Source: Cacconaster sp033811195 (lineage in GTDB: Bacteria; Bacteroidota; Bacteroidia; Bacteroidales; UBA932). From it: DNA of 64,000 nt. The stretch is from positions 1 through 64,000 of the forward strand of contig JAPXOZ010000004.1 of the NCBI GenBank assembly GCA_033811195.1. The letters are read 5' to 3'. Below the pieces are notes generated by a model. The model made no database searches and was not told the DNA's origin. It was given only the letters and a program-made list of their open reading frames with translations. Of the stretch, positions 8,815 to 18,049 are shown one piece after another. Numbering within the stretch: position 1 is the first letter of the stretch; every line of letters starts with the position of its first letter. The position numbers and the translations under genes are program-made.

Positions 8815-10721
8815 TTCACTTCCTCAAAATCCACGTCAGTCACTTCGCCGTCCTGAGAGCTGCCCGAGCCGGCCGAGCCGTTTGAACCTGCGTCGGTAGA
8901 TGCACCGCCCTGAGCTTGAGCTGCTTTGGCCATGTCTTCGCTGGCTGCGTGCCATGCCTGGTTAAGGGCCTCGCTTGCGCGGTCTATGTCGTCGATGTTC
9001 TGAGCCTTATGAGCCTCCTTGAGCTGTCCGAGAGCATTCTCGATGGCGCCCTTCTTGTCAGCAGGGATCTTGTCACCATACTCCTTGAGGTTCTTCTCGC
9101 TCTGGAAGATCATTGAGTCTGCAGCGTTGATCTTGTCGATGCGTTCCTTCTCTGCCTTGTCAGCTGCCTCATGGGCCTTAGCCTCGTCACGCATCCTCTT
9201 GATCTCCTCCTCGGTGAGTCCCGTAGAGGCCTCAATACGGATCTTCTGTTCCTTACCGGTGGCTTTATCCCTTGCAGTTACGTTGAGGATACCATTGGCA
9301 TCTATGTCAAATGTAACTTCGATCTGAGGAACGCCACGGGGTGCAGGAGTGATACCGTCGAGGTGGAACATTCCGATCTGCTTGTTGTCGCGTGCCATTG
9401 AGCGCTCACCCTGGAGTACATTGATCTGCACTGAAGGCTGGTTGTCGCTTGCAGTGGAGAAGGTCTCCGATTTCCTGGTAGGAATGGTGGTATTTGCGTC
9501 AATGAGTCTGGTCATAACACCGCCGAGAGTTTCGATACCGAGGGAGAGGGGAGTCACGTCGAGCAAGAGTACGTCGGTCACATCACCTGAGAGTACACCG
9601 CCCTGGATAGCTGCTCCAACTGCCACTACTTCGTCAGGGTTTACGCCCTTATGAGGGGTTCTGCCGAAGAATTTCTCTACAAGCTCCTGGATTGCAGGTA
9701 TACGGGTGGATCCGCCCACTAGGAGTACCTCGTCAATGTCCGATGCCTTGAGTCCGGCGTCTGAGAGTGCCTTGCGGCAGGGCTCGAGAGTGGCCTGGAT
9801 AAGGGAGTCACAGAGCTGCTCAAACTTAGCGCGTGTCAAGGTTTTCACAAGGTGCTTGGGAATACCGTCCACAGGCATGATGTAGGGGAGGTTGATCTCG
9901 GTTGAGGTCTGGCTGGAGAGCTCAATTTTAGCCTTCTCTGCAGCCTCTTTCAGTCTCTGGAGAGCCATGGGGTCCTTCCTGAGGTCAATGCCTGAATTAT
10001 CTGCCATAAACTCCTCAGCGAGCCAGTTGATGATCTGGTAGTCAAAGTCGTCACCTCCAAGGTGTGTATCACCATTGGTGGACTTCACTTCAAATACGCC
10101 GTCTCCCAGTTCGAGGATGGAGATATCGAAAGTACCGCCACCAAGGTCGAATACTGCAACCTTCATATCCTTGTGCTGTTTGTCAAGACCGTATGCGAGT
10201 GCAGCAGCCGTAGGCTCGTTGATAATCCTTCTTACTTTAAATCCGGCAATCTCACCAGCCTCTTTTGTAGCCTGGCGCTGAGAGTCACTAAAGTATGCAG
10301 GTACCGTGATGACTGCTTCGGTTACTGTCTGTCCCAAATAATCTTCGGCTGTCTTTTTCATCTTCTGAAGTACCATTGCAGAGATCTCCTGGGGAGAATA
10401 GAGGCGTCCGTCAATATCCACGCGAGGAGTATTGTTGTCGCCCTTTACAACCTTATAGGATACTCTCTTACTCTCTTTTGAAACTCTGTCGTATGTTTCA
10501 CCCATAAATCTCTTGATAGAGAAAATGGTTCTTTCCGGATTGGTGATCGCCTGTCTTTTGGCAGGGTCACCTATTTTTCTTTCGCCGTTGTCGGCAAATG
10601 CGACAATCGACGGAGTGGTTCTTTTGCCTTCGCTGTTTATGATAACAGCAGGTTCTTTGCCTTCCATAACGGCTACACACGAGTTCGTGGTGCCAAGGTC
10701 AATACCGATAATTTTTCCCAT
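8811..10721 (-). CDS. dnaK: Chaperone DnaK (Hsp70)
   Basis: 636 residues, full length. N-terminal ATPase domain begins MGKIIGIDLGTTNSCVAV, with phosphate loops VFDLGGGTFD and LLVGGSTRIPA. Then the linker DVLLLDVTPLSLGIET, the substrate-binding domain, a helical lid, and a low-complexity tail rich in Gly, Ser and Ala ending EVTDVDFEEVK. Folds nascent and stress-denatured proteins with DnaJ and GrpE, neither of which is in the window, so the gene stands alone. Codon use looks more biased than in the neighbours, as expected for high expression. The 5' region holds an unusual sigma-54-like element and small hairpins; the 3' UTR is a heptamer array. Confidence 0.99.
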   Translation of the reverse strand: MGKIIGIDLGTTNSCVAVMEGKEPAVIINSEGKRTTPSIVAFADNGERKIGDPAKRQAITNPERTIFSIKRFMGETYDRVSKESKRVSYKVVKGDNNTPRVDIDGRLYSPQEISAMVLQKMKKTAEDYLGQTVTEAVITVPAYFSDSQRQATKEAGEIAGFKVRRIINEPTAAALAYGLDKQHKDMKVAVFDLGGGTFDISILELGDGVFEVKSTNGDTHLGGDDFDYQIINWLAEEFMADNSGIDLRKDPMALQRLKEAAEKAKIELSSQTSTEINLPYIMPVDGIPKHLVKTLTRAKFEQLCDSLIQATLEPCRKALSDAGLKASDIDEVLLVGGSTRIPAIQELVEKFFGRTPHKGVNPDEVVAVGAAIQGGVLSGDVTDVLLLDVTPLSLGIETLGGVMTRLIDANTTIPTRKSETFSTASDNQPSVQINVLQGERSMARDNKQIGMFHLDGITPAPRGVPQIEVTFDIDANGILNVTARDKATGKEQKIRIEASTGLTEEEIKRMRDEAKAHEAADKAEKERIDKINAADSMIFQSEKNLKEYGDKIPADKKGAIENALGQLKEAHKAQNIDDIDRASEALNQAWHAASEDMAKAAQAQGGASTDAGSNGSAGSGSSQDGEVTDVDFEEVK

Positions 10722-10762
10722 AATTGATTCTATTATTCTTTATTATTGTTTACAATTTGTTG

Positions 10763-10828
10763 AACGGATTTTCCGTTACGACACTCAATAACGCCAAGAT
10801 TGTGCCAATCCCATAAATTAGCTTATGG
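10763..10828 (-). promoter_or_regulatory. dnaK upstream region with sigma-54-like element
   Basis: On the minus strand 10808-10793 reads TTGGCACAATCTTGGC, keeping the GG-N10-GC spacing and 13 of 16 bases of the sigma-54 -24/-12 consensus. Just upstream is a dyad CCATAA/TTATGG (10811-10816, 10823-10828). A small hairpin AACGG/CCGTT (10763-10777) would lie in the leader, about 40 nt before the start codon. No CIRCE element and no clear TAnnTTTG box were seen. The assignment is tentative. Confidence 0.35.
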
Positions 10829-10880
10829 ACTGACAATGTGGCAGACAGATCTTATATTATGGGTGAAAGAAGGTGAAAGG

Positions 10881-10924
10881 AATGTCATTTTTTACTATAA
10901 ATCTGAGACAGATATTATGACATT
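10881..10924 (-). other. Nested inverted repeat between rluA-type gene and dnaK
   Basis: Outer arms AATGTCAT/ATGACATT (8 bp, perfect) enclose inner arms ATCTG/CAGAT (10901-10905, 10909-10913). It lies 57 bp after the stop of the pseudouridine synthase gene. No T tract follows on the minus strand, so it may be an inefficient terminator or a protein-binding dyad for dnaK control. Confidence 0.4.
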
Positions 10925-10980
10925 CGCAACCGAATCCGCTTTCCCGGAAAGATGGTTAAAATAGGATAAATGAGTATGTT

Positions 10981-11700
10981 CTATCTTTTCAGTATCGGTG
11001 ACCAGTCCACCGGTGCCTCGACAGTGAGAGGCTCTTTAGTTACAGGATGAATCAAGGAGAGGCGTCGTGCATGCAGCGAGATACCACCATTCGGGTTGGA
11101 ACGGGGAGCTCCATATTTGAGATCACCTTTGATGGGGCAACCTATGGAGGAGAGCTGACAGCGGATTTGATGATGGCGTCCGGTCAGCAGTTCCACCTCT
11201 ATAAGCCAGTAGCGCTCGGTCTGCTCCAGGGTTCTGTAGCGTAGCCGCGCCTCTTTTGCTCCTTCGGGGACTCTGGCTCCTGCGCCCACAGGATAGGCAT
11301 AGCTGCGATTTTGATTTTCATTCTTTTTCAGGAAATGGACCAGTTCGCCCTCCAGGGGCTCTGGACTTCTGGCTGTCAGAGCCCAATAAAATCTCTCTAC
11401 ACTCCCTTCTCTAAACATCGTGTTAAGTCTTTCAAGGGACTTGGATCTCTTGGCGAAAATGGCAACCCCGCTTGCCGGTCTGTCGAGACGGTGCGGTACT
11501 CCCATAAAGACATTCCCGGGCTTGGAATCGCGTTGGGCTACAAAGGCCTTCAAAGTCTCGCTCAATGGCTCGTCACCGGTTTTGTCACCCTGTACAATCT
11601 CACCGCCACGCTTGTTGAATATCAATATATGATTGTCTTCGTAGAGAATCCTCGAAGAGATATCCTCAAACTCACTTTTTGAAAGCTTCCTGTAAATCAT
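10981..11700 (-). CDS. RluA-family RNA pseudouridine synthase
   Basis: 239 residues from the ATG at 11700 (a TTG three codons upstream is less likely). Contains the family active-site segment PHRLDRPASGVAIFAK, in which the Asp is the catalytic residue converting uridine to pseudouridine, and the C-terminal GRHHQIRCQLSSIG motif. No S4 domain is visible, and it is shorter than RluD, resembling the small RluA/TruC-type enzymes. The target RNA cannot be told from sequence. Confidence 0.88.
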   Translation of the reverse strand: MIYRKLSKSEFEDISSRILYEDNHILIFNKRGGEIVQGDKTGDEPLSETLKAFVAQRDSKPGNVFMGVPHRLDRPASGVAIFAKRSKSLERLNTMFREGSVERFYWALTARSPEPLEGELVHFLKKNENQNRSYAYPVGAGARVPEGAKEARLRYRTLEQTERYWLIEVELLTGRHHQIRCQLSSIGCPIKGDLKYGAPRSNPNGGISLHARRLSLIHPVTKEPLTVEAPVDWSPILKR

Positions 11701-11754
11701 AACAAACAAATAAATAAAGCAAAACTCATTGAGGTTATTTTCTCAGCAACCGAT

Positions 11755-14700
11755 TTAAGGGAATATGATGGTGAATCCCCATTCGTAATTTTCTCCGGCA
11801 GGGATCATAGCGTAGTCATCCGGCAATGAGCCCCAGCTGTCATATCCTCCCACGCCCATCTGACGCCAATCGAGACAAACTTCCACAAAATCCCTCACAT
11901 TGGAGGTGATATCGTTGACGTGCGTCTGCCGTCCCAGATCAAAATCCTCCACTGCATTGCGAAGGGCGTTGAATTCCATATATTCATCTGCCAAAATGGT
12001 CATATCGGCAAAGTCGATCCGGCGTACATCGCAGTGGTGTCCGCACTCCTGGGGCCTTACATAGGGGAAATATTCAGCTTTTGCGCTGCTTGTATAATAT
12101 CCGATGAGGGAACCATCTTTGCGGTCGATATAGTTTTCCTTCGGTCCGCGACCGAAATAGCTAAAACTGTCATTGGATGAGTCAAGTCTGAAACGCACCC
12201 CGATTCTAGGTACAAATAGGGGAGAAGCATCGTCGTTATTCTCCGACTCAACTGGGTTGAAATGCGTTGAAACGTGTATGACAGTGTTACGACTTATTCG
12301 GTATTTTATTTCAAAACTATTTCCGGTAGGAAGAGAATAGGTGATTTTGAGAATAGCATCCTCGCCATCCATAATTGCGTTGGCGGATGCTTTAAAATCT
12401 CTCGAAGCTTCCTTCCAGATAGCATTTTTACGGTTCATTCCATTGCCATAATCATTGTCGGTAGGGGCTCGCCAGAAATTGGGTCTGATGCCCCATCCAT
12501 CAGCAAAGCGTTCTTTACCATCCACTTTCAGAGAAGCTATGGTACAGAGTGATTTGTCGTAGACTATTTGCAGGCGTTTATTGCCGATAGTGATCATTTC
12601 CGAATTTTCATCAATCGCCAATTCATTGCCCTTTTTCATTCTCGGAAGAGTAACATTCTCGCGAAGCGAAATAGGAAACTGAGCTGAAGCCACCTCGTGA
12701 CCGGCAGGAATAAGTTGATCCGCCTCCCTTGTAACCGCCGAAAAGCGGATATAATAATCCACATCCTCTTTGAACTTCAATCTCTTGTATGAAATATCAA
12801 ATGACTCCACGTGCTGGGGTGCGGTAGAGAAATTGAGCTTGCCTTTGCGCACCACCTTGCCGTTGCCCTCAATGAACCAGTGAATGTCATATCCCTCCAG
12901 AGAGGTGAAATAGTGGAGGTTGGTAATATTAAATCCTTTGCCGGAGGCGGGATCATCAGCCTCAAACAGGATATTGGTATATGCGTGGCGCACCTCTTCC
13001 ATAGAGGGGTGAGGGGTACGGTCAGGGGCTATAATACCATTGCAGCAGAAATTGCCGTCGCTGGGCATATCCACGCCATAATCACCTCCATAGGTCCAGT
13101 ACTCATATCCATTTTCATCTTTTTCCAAAAATCCCTGATCCACCCAATCCCAGATAAAAGCCCCTTGCAGCTGTGGATAAAGGCGGATTTGTTTCCATTG
13201 TGCACTCAAGCCTCCGTTGGAATTGCCCATTGCATGAGAATATTCGCTCGGAATCACCGGACGGTCGCAGCCATCTTGTCCCATCTTCGCGAACCAGTCG
13301 GCGGAGGGATATTGGGGGACATACATATCGGTATTCCACTCTAGCAATGCCCTTTCATAGACGATCGGACGGTTCATTCCGGGGTTAGCCTTTTCGCGCT
13401 CCTCAATCCACTCATAGGCCTTATACATATTATATCCGTTGCCTGCTTCATTTCCCAGGGAGAGAATTGTCACACAGGCGTAGTTTTTACATCTTTCGTA
13501 CATATTTATAATACGATCCAGGTGCAGTGCGTAAAAGTCGCGGTTGTTGCCCAGAGTGCCTCCCTCGCGCAAATTGTACCCCATCCCGTGCGACTCGATG
13601 TTGGCTTCGTGATAGACATAAAAGCCCAATTCATCGCATAATTCATAGAATAATCTCGGCTGGGGATAGTGCGCAGTGCGGATTGCATTGATATTGTGTT
13701 TACGCATCAGTTCCAGGTCCTTTAGCAGAAGTTCCCTGCTCACATAGTGACCTGTAATCTGGTCGTGCTCGTGGATATTTACTCCCTTAAATTTGATCGG
13801 CTGTCCGTTGACGAAGAATAGTCCATCCTTGATCTCAAATTTGCGGAATCCCACTTTGAAAGGGATATATTCATTTTCTACCTTCATAACCAGATCATAG
13901 AGGTTTGGATGCTCTGCCGACCAAGGCTCAACGTTCTCTATTTGTGCACTGAAACTCACGTTTATATCACTTGTGGTGCTGCTTCCGGAGGCGACTTTTT
14001 TCCCATTTTTGTCAAGAAGTTCGAAACCTGTTTCTACTTCGCGGCCTTCAGGATTGGTAAGTTCCATACGAAGAGTCAGTTTACCCTTACCGGATTCGCT
14101 GAGAATAGGAGTAACAGTGAAGTCTTTGAGCGAGGTGCGCTCCTGAGCCGATAAATAGACATCTCTCTCTATACCACTGATCCTCCAGAAATCCTGACAC
14201 TCGAGCCAGGTGCCGGTACTCCATCTCATTATCTTTATTACAAGATGGTTGGAGCCAGATTTGAGGAAGTCGGTGATTCGCCATTGCGCTCTGTCTTTGG
14301 AGTTTTCGCTATAGCCCACTTCGATGCCGTTGATATAGACATAAACGCCCGATTTGGCGCCATCAAGGTTGAGGTATATCTCTTTACTCTTCCACTCTTG
14401 AGGGATGGTGAAGCTACGCTGATAGACTCCTGCAGGTATTACTTCCGGTAGGGTGGGCTTTACGCTGCGGGTATAGGGAAATTCGTAGGGATGATTGACA
14501 TATATCGGAATTCCGAATCCCTGTCTTTCCCAGTTGCCCGGAACCTTGATGTTACTCCACTCTGCGGTAGAAAAGCCTGGCTTATCGATACCTGCGGGGA
14601 GATCCCTGTAGTCATCGGTATAGAGGAATTTCCAGGTACCGTTGAGGGAGAAATAGAATGGTGAGGTCTCATAAGTGCCCTTCAAGGCCGCTTCACGGCT

Positions 14701-14835
14701 GCTGAAAACTGTAAACTCCGTCCTCGGATACTCCTTTCCGACTCCGGTGGTCTGAAGATCATTCCAGTAGGGAACACCAGCAGCTGCATTAATGCATAAC
14801 AGCGACGCAATTATAAATATGTATAAACGTTTCAT
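11755..14835 (-). CDS. Beta-galactosidase, GH2 (LacZ-type), second copy, exported
   Basis: 1026 residues from the ATG at 14835; the signal peptide MKRLYIFIIASLLCINAAAG directly follows that start, whereas an upstream TTG would give a poor leader. Jelly-roll, Ig-like, TIM-barrel and C-terminal small-chain-like domains are in order. Acid/base E414 in the segment EANIESHGM and nucleophile E531 in PSEYSHAMG are present. Clearly diverged from the GH2 at 4.4-7.6 kb, so not a recent duplication; probably a different beta-galactoside specificity. Transcribed from a promoter at 14861-14868 next to heptamer array C. Confidence 0.93.
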   Translation of the reverse strand: MKRLYIFIIASLLCINAAAGVPYWNDLQTTGVGKEYPRTEFTVFSSREAALKGTYETSPFYFSLNGTWKFLYTDDYRDLPAGIDKPGFSTAEWSNIKVPGNWERQGFGIPIYVNHPYEFPYTRSVKPTLPEVIPAGVYQRSFTIPQEWKSKEIYLNLDGAKSGVYVYINGIEVGYSENSKDRAQWRITDFLKSGSNHLVIKIMRWSTGTWLECQDFWRISGIERDVYLSAQERTSLKDFTVTPILSESGKGKLTLRMELTNPEGREVETGFELLDKNGKKVASGSSTTSDINVSFSAQIENVEPWSAEHPNLYDLVMKVENEYIPFKVGFRKFEIKDGLFFVNGQPIKFKGVNIHEHDQITGHYVSRELLLKDLELMRKHNINAIRTAHYPQPRLFYELCDELGFYVYHEANIESHGMGYNLREGGTLGNNRDFYALHLDRIINMYERCKNYACVTILSLGNEAGNGYNMYKAYEWIEEREKANPGMNRPIVYERALLEWNTDMYVPQYPSADWFAKMGQDGCDRPVIPSEYSHAMGNSNGGLSAQWKQIRLYPQLQGAFIWDWVDQGFLEKDENGYEYWTYGGDYGVDMPSDGNFCCNGIIAPDRTPHPSMEEVRHAYTNILFEADDPASGKGFNITNLHYFTSLEGYDIHWFIEGNGKVVRKGKLNFSTAPQHVESFDISYKRLKFKEDVDYYIRFSAVTREADQLIPAGHEVASAQFPISLRENVTLPRMKKGNELAIDENSEMITIGNKRLQIVYDKSLCTIASLKVDGKERFADGWGIRPNFWRAPTDNDYGNGMNRKNAIWKEASRDFKASANAIMDGEDAILKITYSLPTGNSFEIKYRISRNTVIHVSTHFNPVESENNDDASPLFVPRIGVRFRLDSSNDSFSYFGRGPKENYIDRKDGSLIGYYTSSAKAEYFPYVRPQECGHHCDVRRIDFADMTILADEYMEFNALRNAVEDFDLGRQTHVNDITSNVRDFVEVCLDWRQMGVGGYDSWGSLPDDYAMIPAGENYEWGFTIIFP

Positions 14836-14860
14836 CACGGGATATAAATAGTTCTGTTTG

Positions 14861-14868
14861 CAAATATA
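14861..14868 (-). promoter_or_regulatory. -7 box TATATTTG of second beta-galactosidase
   Basis: Exact TAnnTTTG on the minus strand, 26 nt before the chosen ATG. The expected -33 TTTG position falls inside heptamer array C, where no TTTG is present. Confidence 0.5.
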
Positions 14869-14875
14869 CAATAAT

Positions 14876-14960
14876 AGTTGCGAGTTGCGAGTTGCGGGGT
14901 AAGTGTGGAGTTCTTAGTGTGTAGTGTGTAGTTGGTGGAATTTGAGAGTTTTGAGTTATT
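14876..14960. repeat. Heptamer array C, degenerate (AGTNNNN)
   Basis: About ten 7-nt units on the plus strand: three AGTTGCG, then AGTGTGG, AGTTCTT, two AGTGTGT, AGTTGGT, AGTTTTG and AGTTATT, with two breaks in phase. Less regular than arrays A, B and E, but of the same GAGTNNN/AGTNNNN type. It is immediately upstream of the beta-galactosidase -7 box. Confidence 0.75.
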
Positions 14961-14987
14961 TCTGGGGTAATTTAGCTTAGTGCACTT

Positions 14988-15039
14988 CAAATAACACGTG
15001 CCTAGAAAAATTTTGTGTTTTCAGGGCACGTGTTATTTG
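14988..15039. other. Perfect 15-bp inverted repeat
   Basis: CAAATAACACGTGCC (14988-15002) and GGCACGTGTTATTTG (15025-15039) are exact inverted copies separated by 22 nt. Each arm contains CACGTG. It lies 24 bp after the CoA-transferase stop codon. There is no T tract on either side, so it is not a canonical terminator; it may act as a 3'-end hairpin or a paired binding site. Confidence 0.9.
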
Positions 15040-15063
15040 GATAATATGTATAGGTGCGCGAAA

Positions 15064-16365
15064 CTATTTCACAAAGTGAAAATGTGGGCCGAAACGCTCA
15101 AATGCCGCTCTGTCGAGCTCCTCTCTTGCGTCCGGATGAGCAATGCTGATGATCAGTTTTGCACGCTCCTGAAGAGATTTTCCGTAGAGATTGATAGCAC
15201 CGTACTCCGTTACTAACCAGTGAATATGGTTGCGTGAAGTGACAACTCCTGCTCCGGGAGTCAGGATCGCAGAGATTTTACTGATACCCTTATTGGTGGC
15301 TGAAGGCATCGCTATGATTGCCTTTCCACCCTCAGACCTGGAGGCACCATAAGTGAAGTCCATCTGACCACCCACACCTGAGTAGAATTTTGTGCCGAGA
15401 GAATCGGCACACACCTGACCTGTGATATCCACCTGTAGTGCGGAATTGATGGCAGTTACCTTAGGGTTTTGTGCAATTATAAAAGGGTCGTTTGTGTAAG
15501 CAACATCCTTCATGAGTACCATTGGGTTGTCATCTATAAAGTCGTAGCAATTCTGCGAACCCATCAGAAAAGTGGCTACCATTTTACCTTTGTCTATCGC
15601 TTTATTTGCTCCATTTATTATCCCTTTTTCCACAAGAGGGAGTACTCCGTCTGCAAACATTTCGGTATGGATGCCGAGGTTCTTATGATTACCAAGTTGC
15701 GCTAATACTGCATTAGGAATAGCCCCGATTCCCATCTGGAGAGTCGCACCGTCCTCTATGAGGTTTGCGCAGTGGATGCCGATTGCTTTCTCAATTTCGT
15801 CAGGCTCTGAGAAGTGAGCCGGTTCAAGAGGAGTATTGTCTTCTACAAACAGATCGATCATCGATACTGGGATCATCGCATCTCCCCAGGAGCGAGGCAC
15901 ATTTTTGTTGACTACTGCAATAACATGCTCGGCGCACTCAATTGCGGCCAGAGTAGCGTCAACCGAGGTGCCGAGGGAGACAAAGCCGTGCTCATCAACT
16001 GGAGATACCTGTATCATCGCCACGTTGCAGGGGAGATAGCCGGCTCTGTAGAGTTTCTGAGTCTCGCCAAGCAAGATGGGGATGTAGTCGGCATATCCGG
16101 CCTGAACACTTTTGCGAACATTGCTTCCCACGAAAAATGCCTGGTGAAAAAAGATACCTTCATATTTGGGATCGGCGTAGGGGGCTTCACCCTCGGTATG
16201 GAGGTGGTGTATGCGAACATCTTTGAGCTCGCCCGCATCACCACGGCGACAAAGAGCCCTTATTAGGATTTGGGGAGCACTGGCTACGCTGCTCAAATGG
16301 ATGTGATCACCCGATTTTACCACTTTTACTGCCTCGTCGGCACTTATAAACTGAATATTTTGCAT
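15064..16365 (-). CDS. Acetyl-CoA hydrolase/transferase family CoA-transferase
   Basis: 433 residues, of the size and type of 4-hydroxybutyrate/butyryl-CoA:acetate CoA-transferases. Residues include QMGIGAIPNAVLAQL and the active-site glutamate in GIHTEMFADG, which carries the CoA thioester intermediate, followed by the GQVCADSLG and GSGGQ-like (GVGGQMDF) segments of the C-terminal domain. Moves CoA between acetate and another acyl group in fermentation; succinate, propionate or 4-hydroxybutyrate are all possible partners. Single gene, divergent from mazG. Confidence 0.85.
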   Translation of the reverse strand: MQNIQFISADEAVKVVKSGDHIHLSSVASAPQILIRALCRRGDAGELKDVRIHHLHTEGEAPYADPKYEGIFFHQAFFVGSNVRKSVQAGYADYIPILLGETQKLYRAGYLPCNVAMIQVSPVDEHGFVSLGTSVDATLAAIECAEHVIAVVNKNVPRSWGDAMIPVSMIDLFVEDNTPLEPAHFSEPDEIEKAIGIHCANLIEDGATLQMGIGAIPNAVLAQLGNHKNLGIHTEMFADGVLPLVEKGIINGANKAIDKGKMVATFLMGSQNCYDFIDDNPMVLMKDVAYTNDPFIIAQNPKVTAINSALQVDITGQVCADSLGTKFYSGVGGQMDFTYGASRSEGGKAIIAMPSATNKGISKISAILTPGAGVVTSRNHIHWLVTEYGAINLYGKSLQERAKLIISIAHPDAREELDRAAFERFGPHFHFVK

Positions 16366-16474
16366 TGTTGTTGTTTTAAATCTATTTAGTTGTTTTGTTT
16401 GAAAGGCAAAATAATGAAAAAATATCCGATTTGGGAAACTTTTGGTAATTTTGTCACTGTTTAACTAACAGCCA

Positions 16475-17275
16475 ATGAAGAGAGATATAAGATTAGAGGC
16501 ATTTGCACGACTTCTCGATATTATGGATGAGCTCCGTGCCAAATGTCCTTGGGACAGGGAGCAGACACTGGAGTCCATCAGACCGCTTACCATAGAAGAG
16601 ACTTATGAATTGAGTGAAGCCATCCTAGCTGGTGACTCGCGTAACATAGCAAAGGAGCTGGGTGACCTTCTGCTCCATATAGTCTTTTATGCCAAAATCG
16701 GTAGCGAAGAGGGTACATTTGACATCACCGATGTCATCAATATGCTCAACGATAAACTGGTTTACCGCCATCCGCATGTCTTCTCTACGGGTACCGTGAA
16801 GGATTCCGACCAGGTGATACGCAATTGGGAGTCATTGAAACAGACGGAAAAGGGAGGCAACAAGACCGTTCTCTCCGGAGTACCCGAATCTCTTCCTTCA
16901 CTGCTAAAAGCCTACCGGATGCAGGACAAGGCACGGGCAGTGGGATTTGATTGGGAGGAGAGATCCCAAGTATGGGACAAGGTGGCCGAAGAGATAGGGG
17001 AGTTCCGCGCTGAACTCGACTCTATGGATGCTTCCGATCCCGCCTCGGTAGAAAGGGCTGAGAGCGAGCTGGGGGATCTGCTCTTTGCGGTGGTCAATGC
17101 GGCGCGTCTATATGATCTCAATCCGGACACTGCTCTGGAGATGACTTGCCGCAGGTTTAAGGAGAGGTTTACCTATCTGGAGCTCAAGAGCAGAGAGCTC
17201 GGACTTGATCTAAAGGATATGACCCTCGAAGAGATGGATGCCATCTGGGACGAGGCAAAGAGTAAGGGACTCTGA
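16475..17275 (+). CDS. mazG: Nucleoside triphosphate pyrophosphohydrolase MazG
   Basis: 266 residues with two MazG domains. The first has CPWDREQTLESIRPLTIEET and ELGDLLLHIVFYAKI, the second AEEIGEFRAE and ESELGDLLFAVVNAARL; the ExxE...D acids bind magnesium. Hydrolyses (d)NTPs to NMP and PPi, a house-cleaning role. A -7 box TAATTTTG lies at 16446-16453. The tcdA-like gene follows after 1 nt, so the two are an operon. Confidence 0.95.
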   Translation: MKRDIRLEAFARLLDIMDELRAKCPWDREQTLESIRPLTIEETYELSEAILAGDSRNIAKELGDLLLHIVFYAKIGSEEGTFDITDVINMLNDKLVYRHPHVFSTGTVKDSDQVIRNWESLKQTEKGGNKTVLSGVPESLPSLLKAYRMQDKARAVGFDWEERSQVWDKVAEEIGEFRAELDSMDASDPASVERAESELGDLLFAVVNAARLYDLNPDTALEMTCRRFKERFTYLELKSRELGLDLKDMTLEEMDAIWDEAKSKGL

Positions 17276-17276
17276 T

Positions 17277-17981
17277 ATGTGGCAGGAGAGGACAGAGCTG
17301 CTCCTGAATCAGGAGCAAATGCAGCGGCTACGCGATGCCCGTGTAGCGGTTATCGGCCTTGGAGGTGTAGGCGCCTACGCTGCCGAAATGCTCGCACGTG
17401 CCGGCGTGGGATCGCTGCTGATACTTGATTCCGATAAAGTATCGCTTTCCAATCGCAACCGCCAGTTACTTGCGCTGGAGTCAACTACAGGCAGACCCAA
17501 GACTGAAGTGATGGCTCAACGTCTGCGGGACATCAATCCCGAAATTTCCCTAACCATCATCAATGATTATCTCACTCCGGAGAATGTGGAACAACTTCTT
17601 TACGGGCACCAAATTGACTTTTTGGTAGATGCCATCGACACCCTCTCCCCAAAGATAGCCCTCATCAGTTATTGCTTTTCGCAAAAAATACCTCTTGTCT
17701 CTTCTATGGGGGCGGGAGCTAAATTTGATATTACTAAAGTGAAGATAGCTGATATTTCAAAATCCTTCAACTGTCCACTTGCCTACATTTTGCGTAAAAA
17801 ACTCCGTAAAGAGGGCATTACAAAGGGTTTCAAGGTTGTTTTTTCGGAGGAACTCCCCGATCGAGAAGCCATTGTGCCGGTGGAGGAAACCAATAAAAAA
17901 TCACAGGTGGGCACCATTTCTTACCTTCCGGCAGCTTTCGGGCTTGCTTGTGCTCAGACAGCAGTTGCATTTTTCATTTAA
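17277..17981 (+). CDS. tcdA: tRNA threonylcarbamoyladenosine dehydratase (TcdA-like, ThiF/E1 fold)
   Basis: 234 residues starting at the ATG 1 nt after the mazG stop; a longer start inside mazG is out of keeping with the family. ATP-binding Rossmann motif AVIGLGGVGAYAAEMLARAG, then LDSDKVSLSNRNRQLLAL, the E1-type adenylation signature, and the Asp pair in LVDAIDTLSPK. Cyclises t6A37 to ct6A37 in ANN-decoding tRNAs. The identification as TcdA rather than another E1-like protein rests on length and on the KVKIADISKSFNCPLA region. Confidence 0.88.
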   Translation: MWQERTELLLNQEQMQRLRDARVAVIGLGGVGAYAAEMLARAGVGSLLILDSDKVSLSNRNRQLLALESTTGRPKTEVMAQRLRDINPEISLTIINDYLTPENVEQLLYGHQIDFLVDAIDTLSPKIALISYCFSQKIPLVSSMGAGAKFDITKVKIADISKSFNCPLAYILRKKLRKEGITKGFKVVFSEELPDREAIVPVEETNKKSQVGTISYLPAAFGLACAQTAVAFFI

Positions 17982-17987
17982 TGATAC

Positions 17988-17995
17988 TATATTTG
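17988..17995 (+). promoter_or_regulatory. -7 box TATATTTG ahead of the sensory module
   Basis: Exact TAnnTTTG box 54 nt before the first DRTGG gene, with a T-rich stretch (TTTT, 17971-17974) rather than TTTG upstream. It makes the six genes 18050-21763 a likely single transcription unit. Confidence 0.5.
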
Positions 17996-18049
17996 CCCTC
18001 TAACAAACAAAAACTACAATTCCCAATCATATAATTTTTATAAACATTT

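Noticed and set aside
10722..10980. CIRCE element for HrcA control of dnaK
   Set aside because: No TTAGCACTC-N9-GAGTGCTAA-like sequence is present.
14988..15039. parS site, because of the CACGTG cores near a parAB-bearing region
   Set aside because: Flanking bases do not match TGTTNCACGTGAAACA, and the locus is about 47 kb from parAB.
14988..15039. Rho-independent terminator of the CoA-transferase gene
   Set aside because: The stem is perfect but no T tract follows on either strand; kept as an inverted repeat of unknown role.
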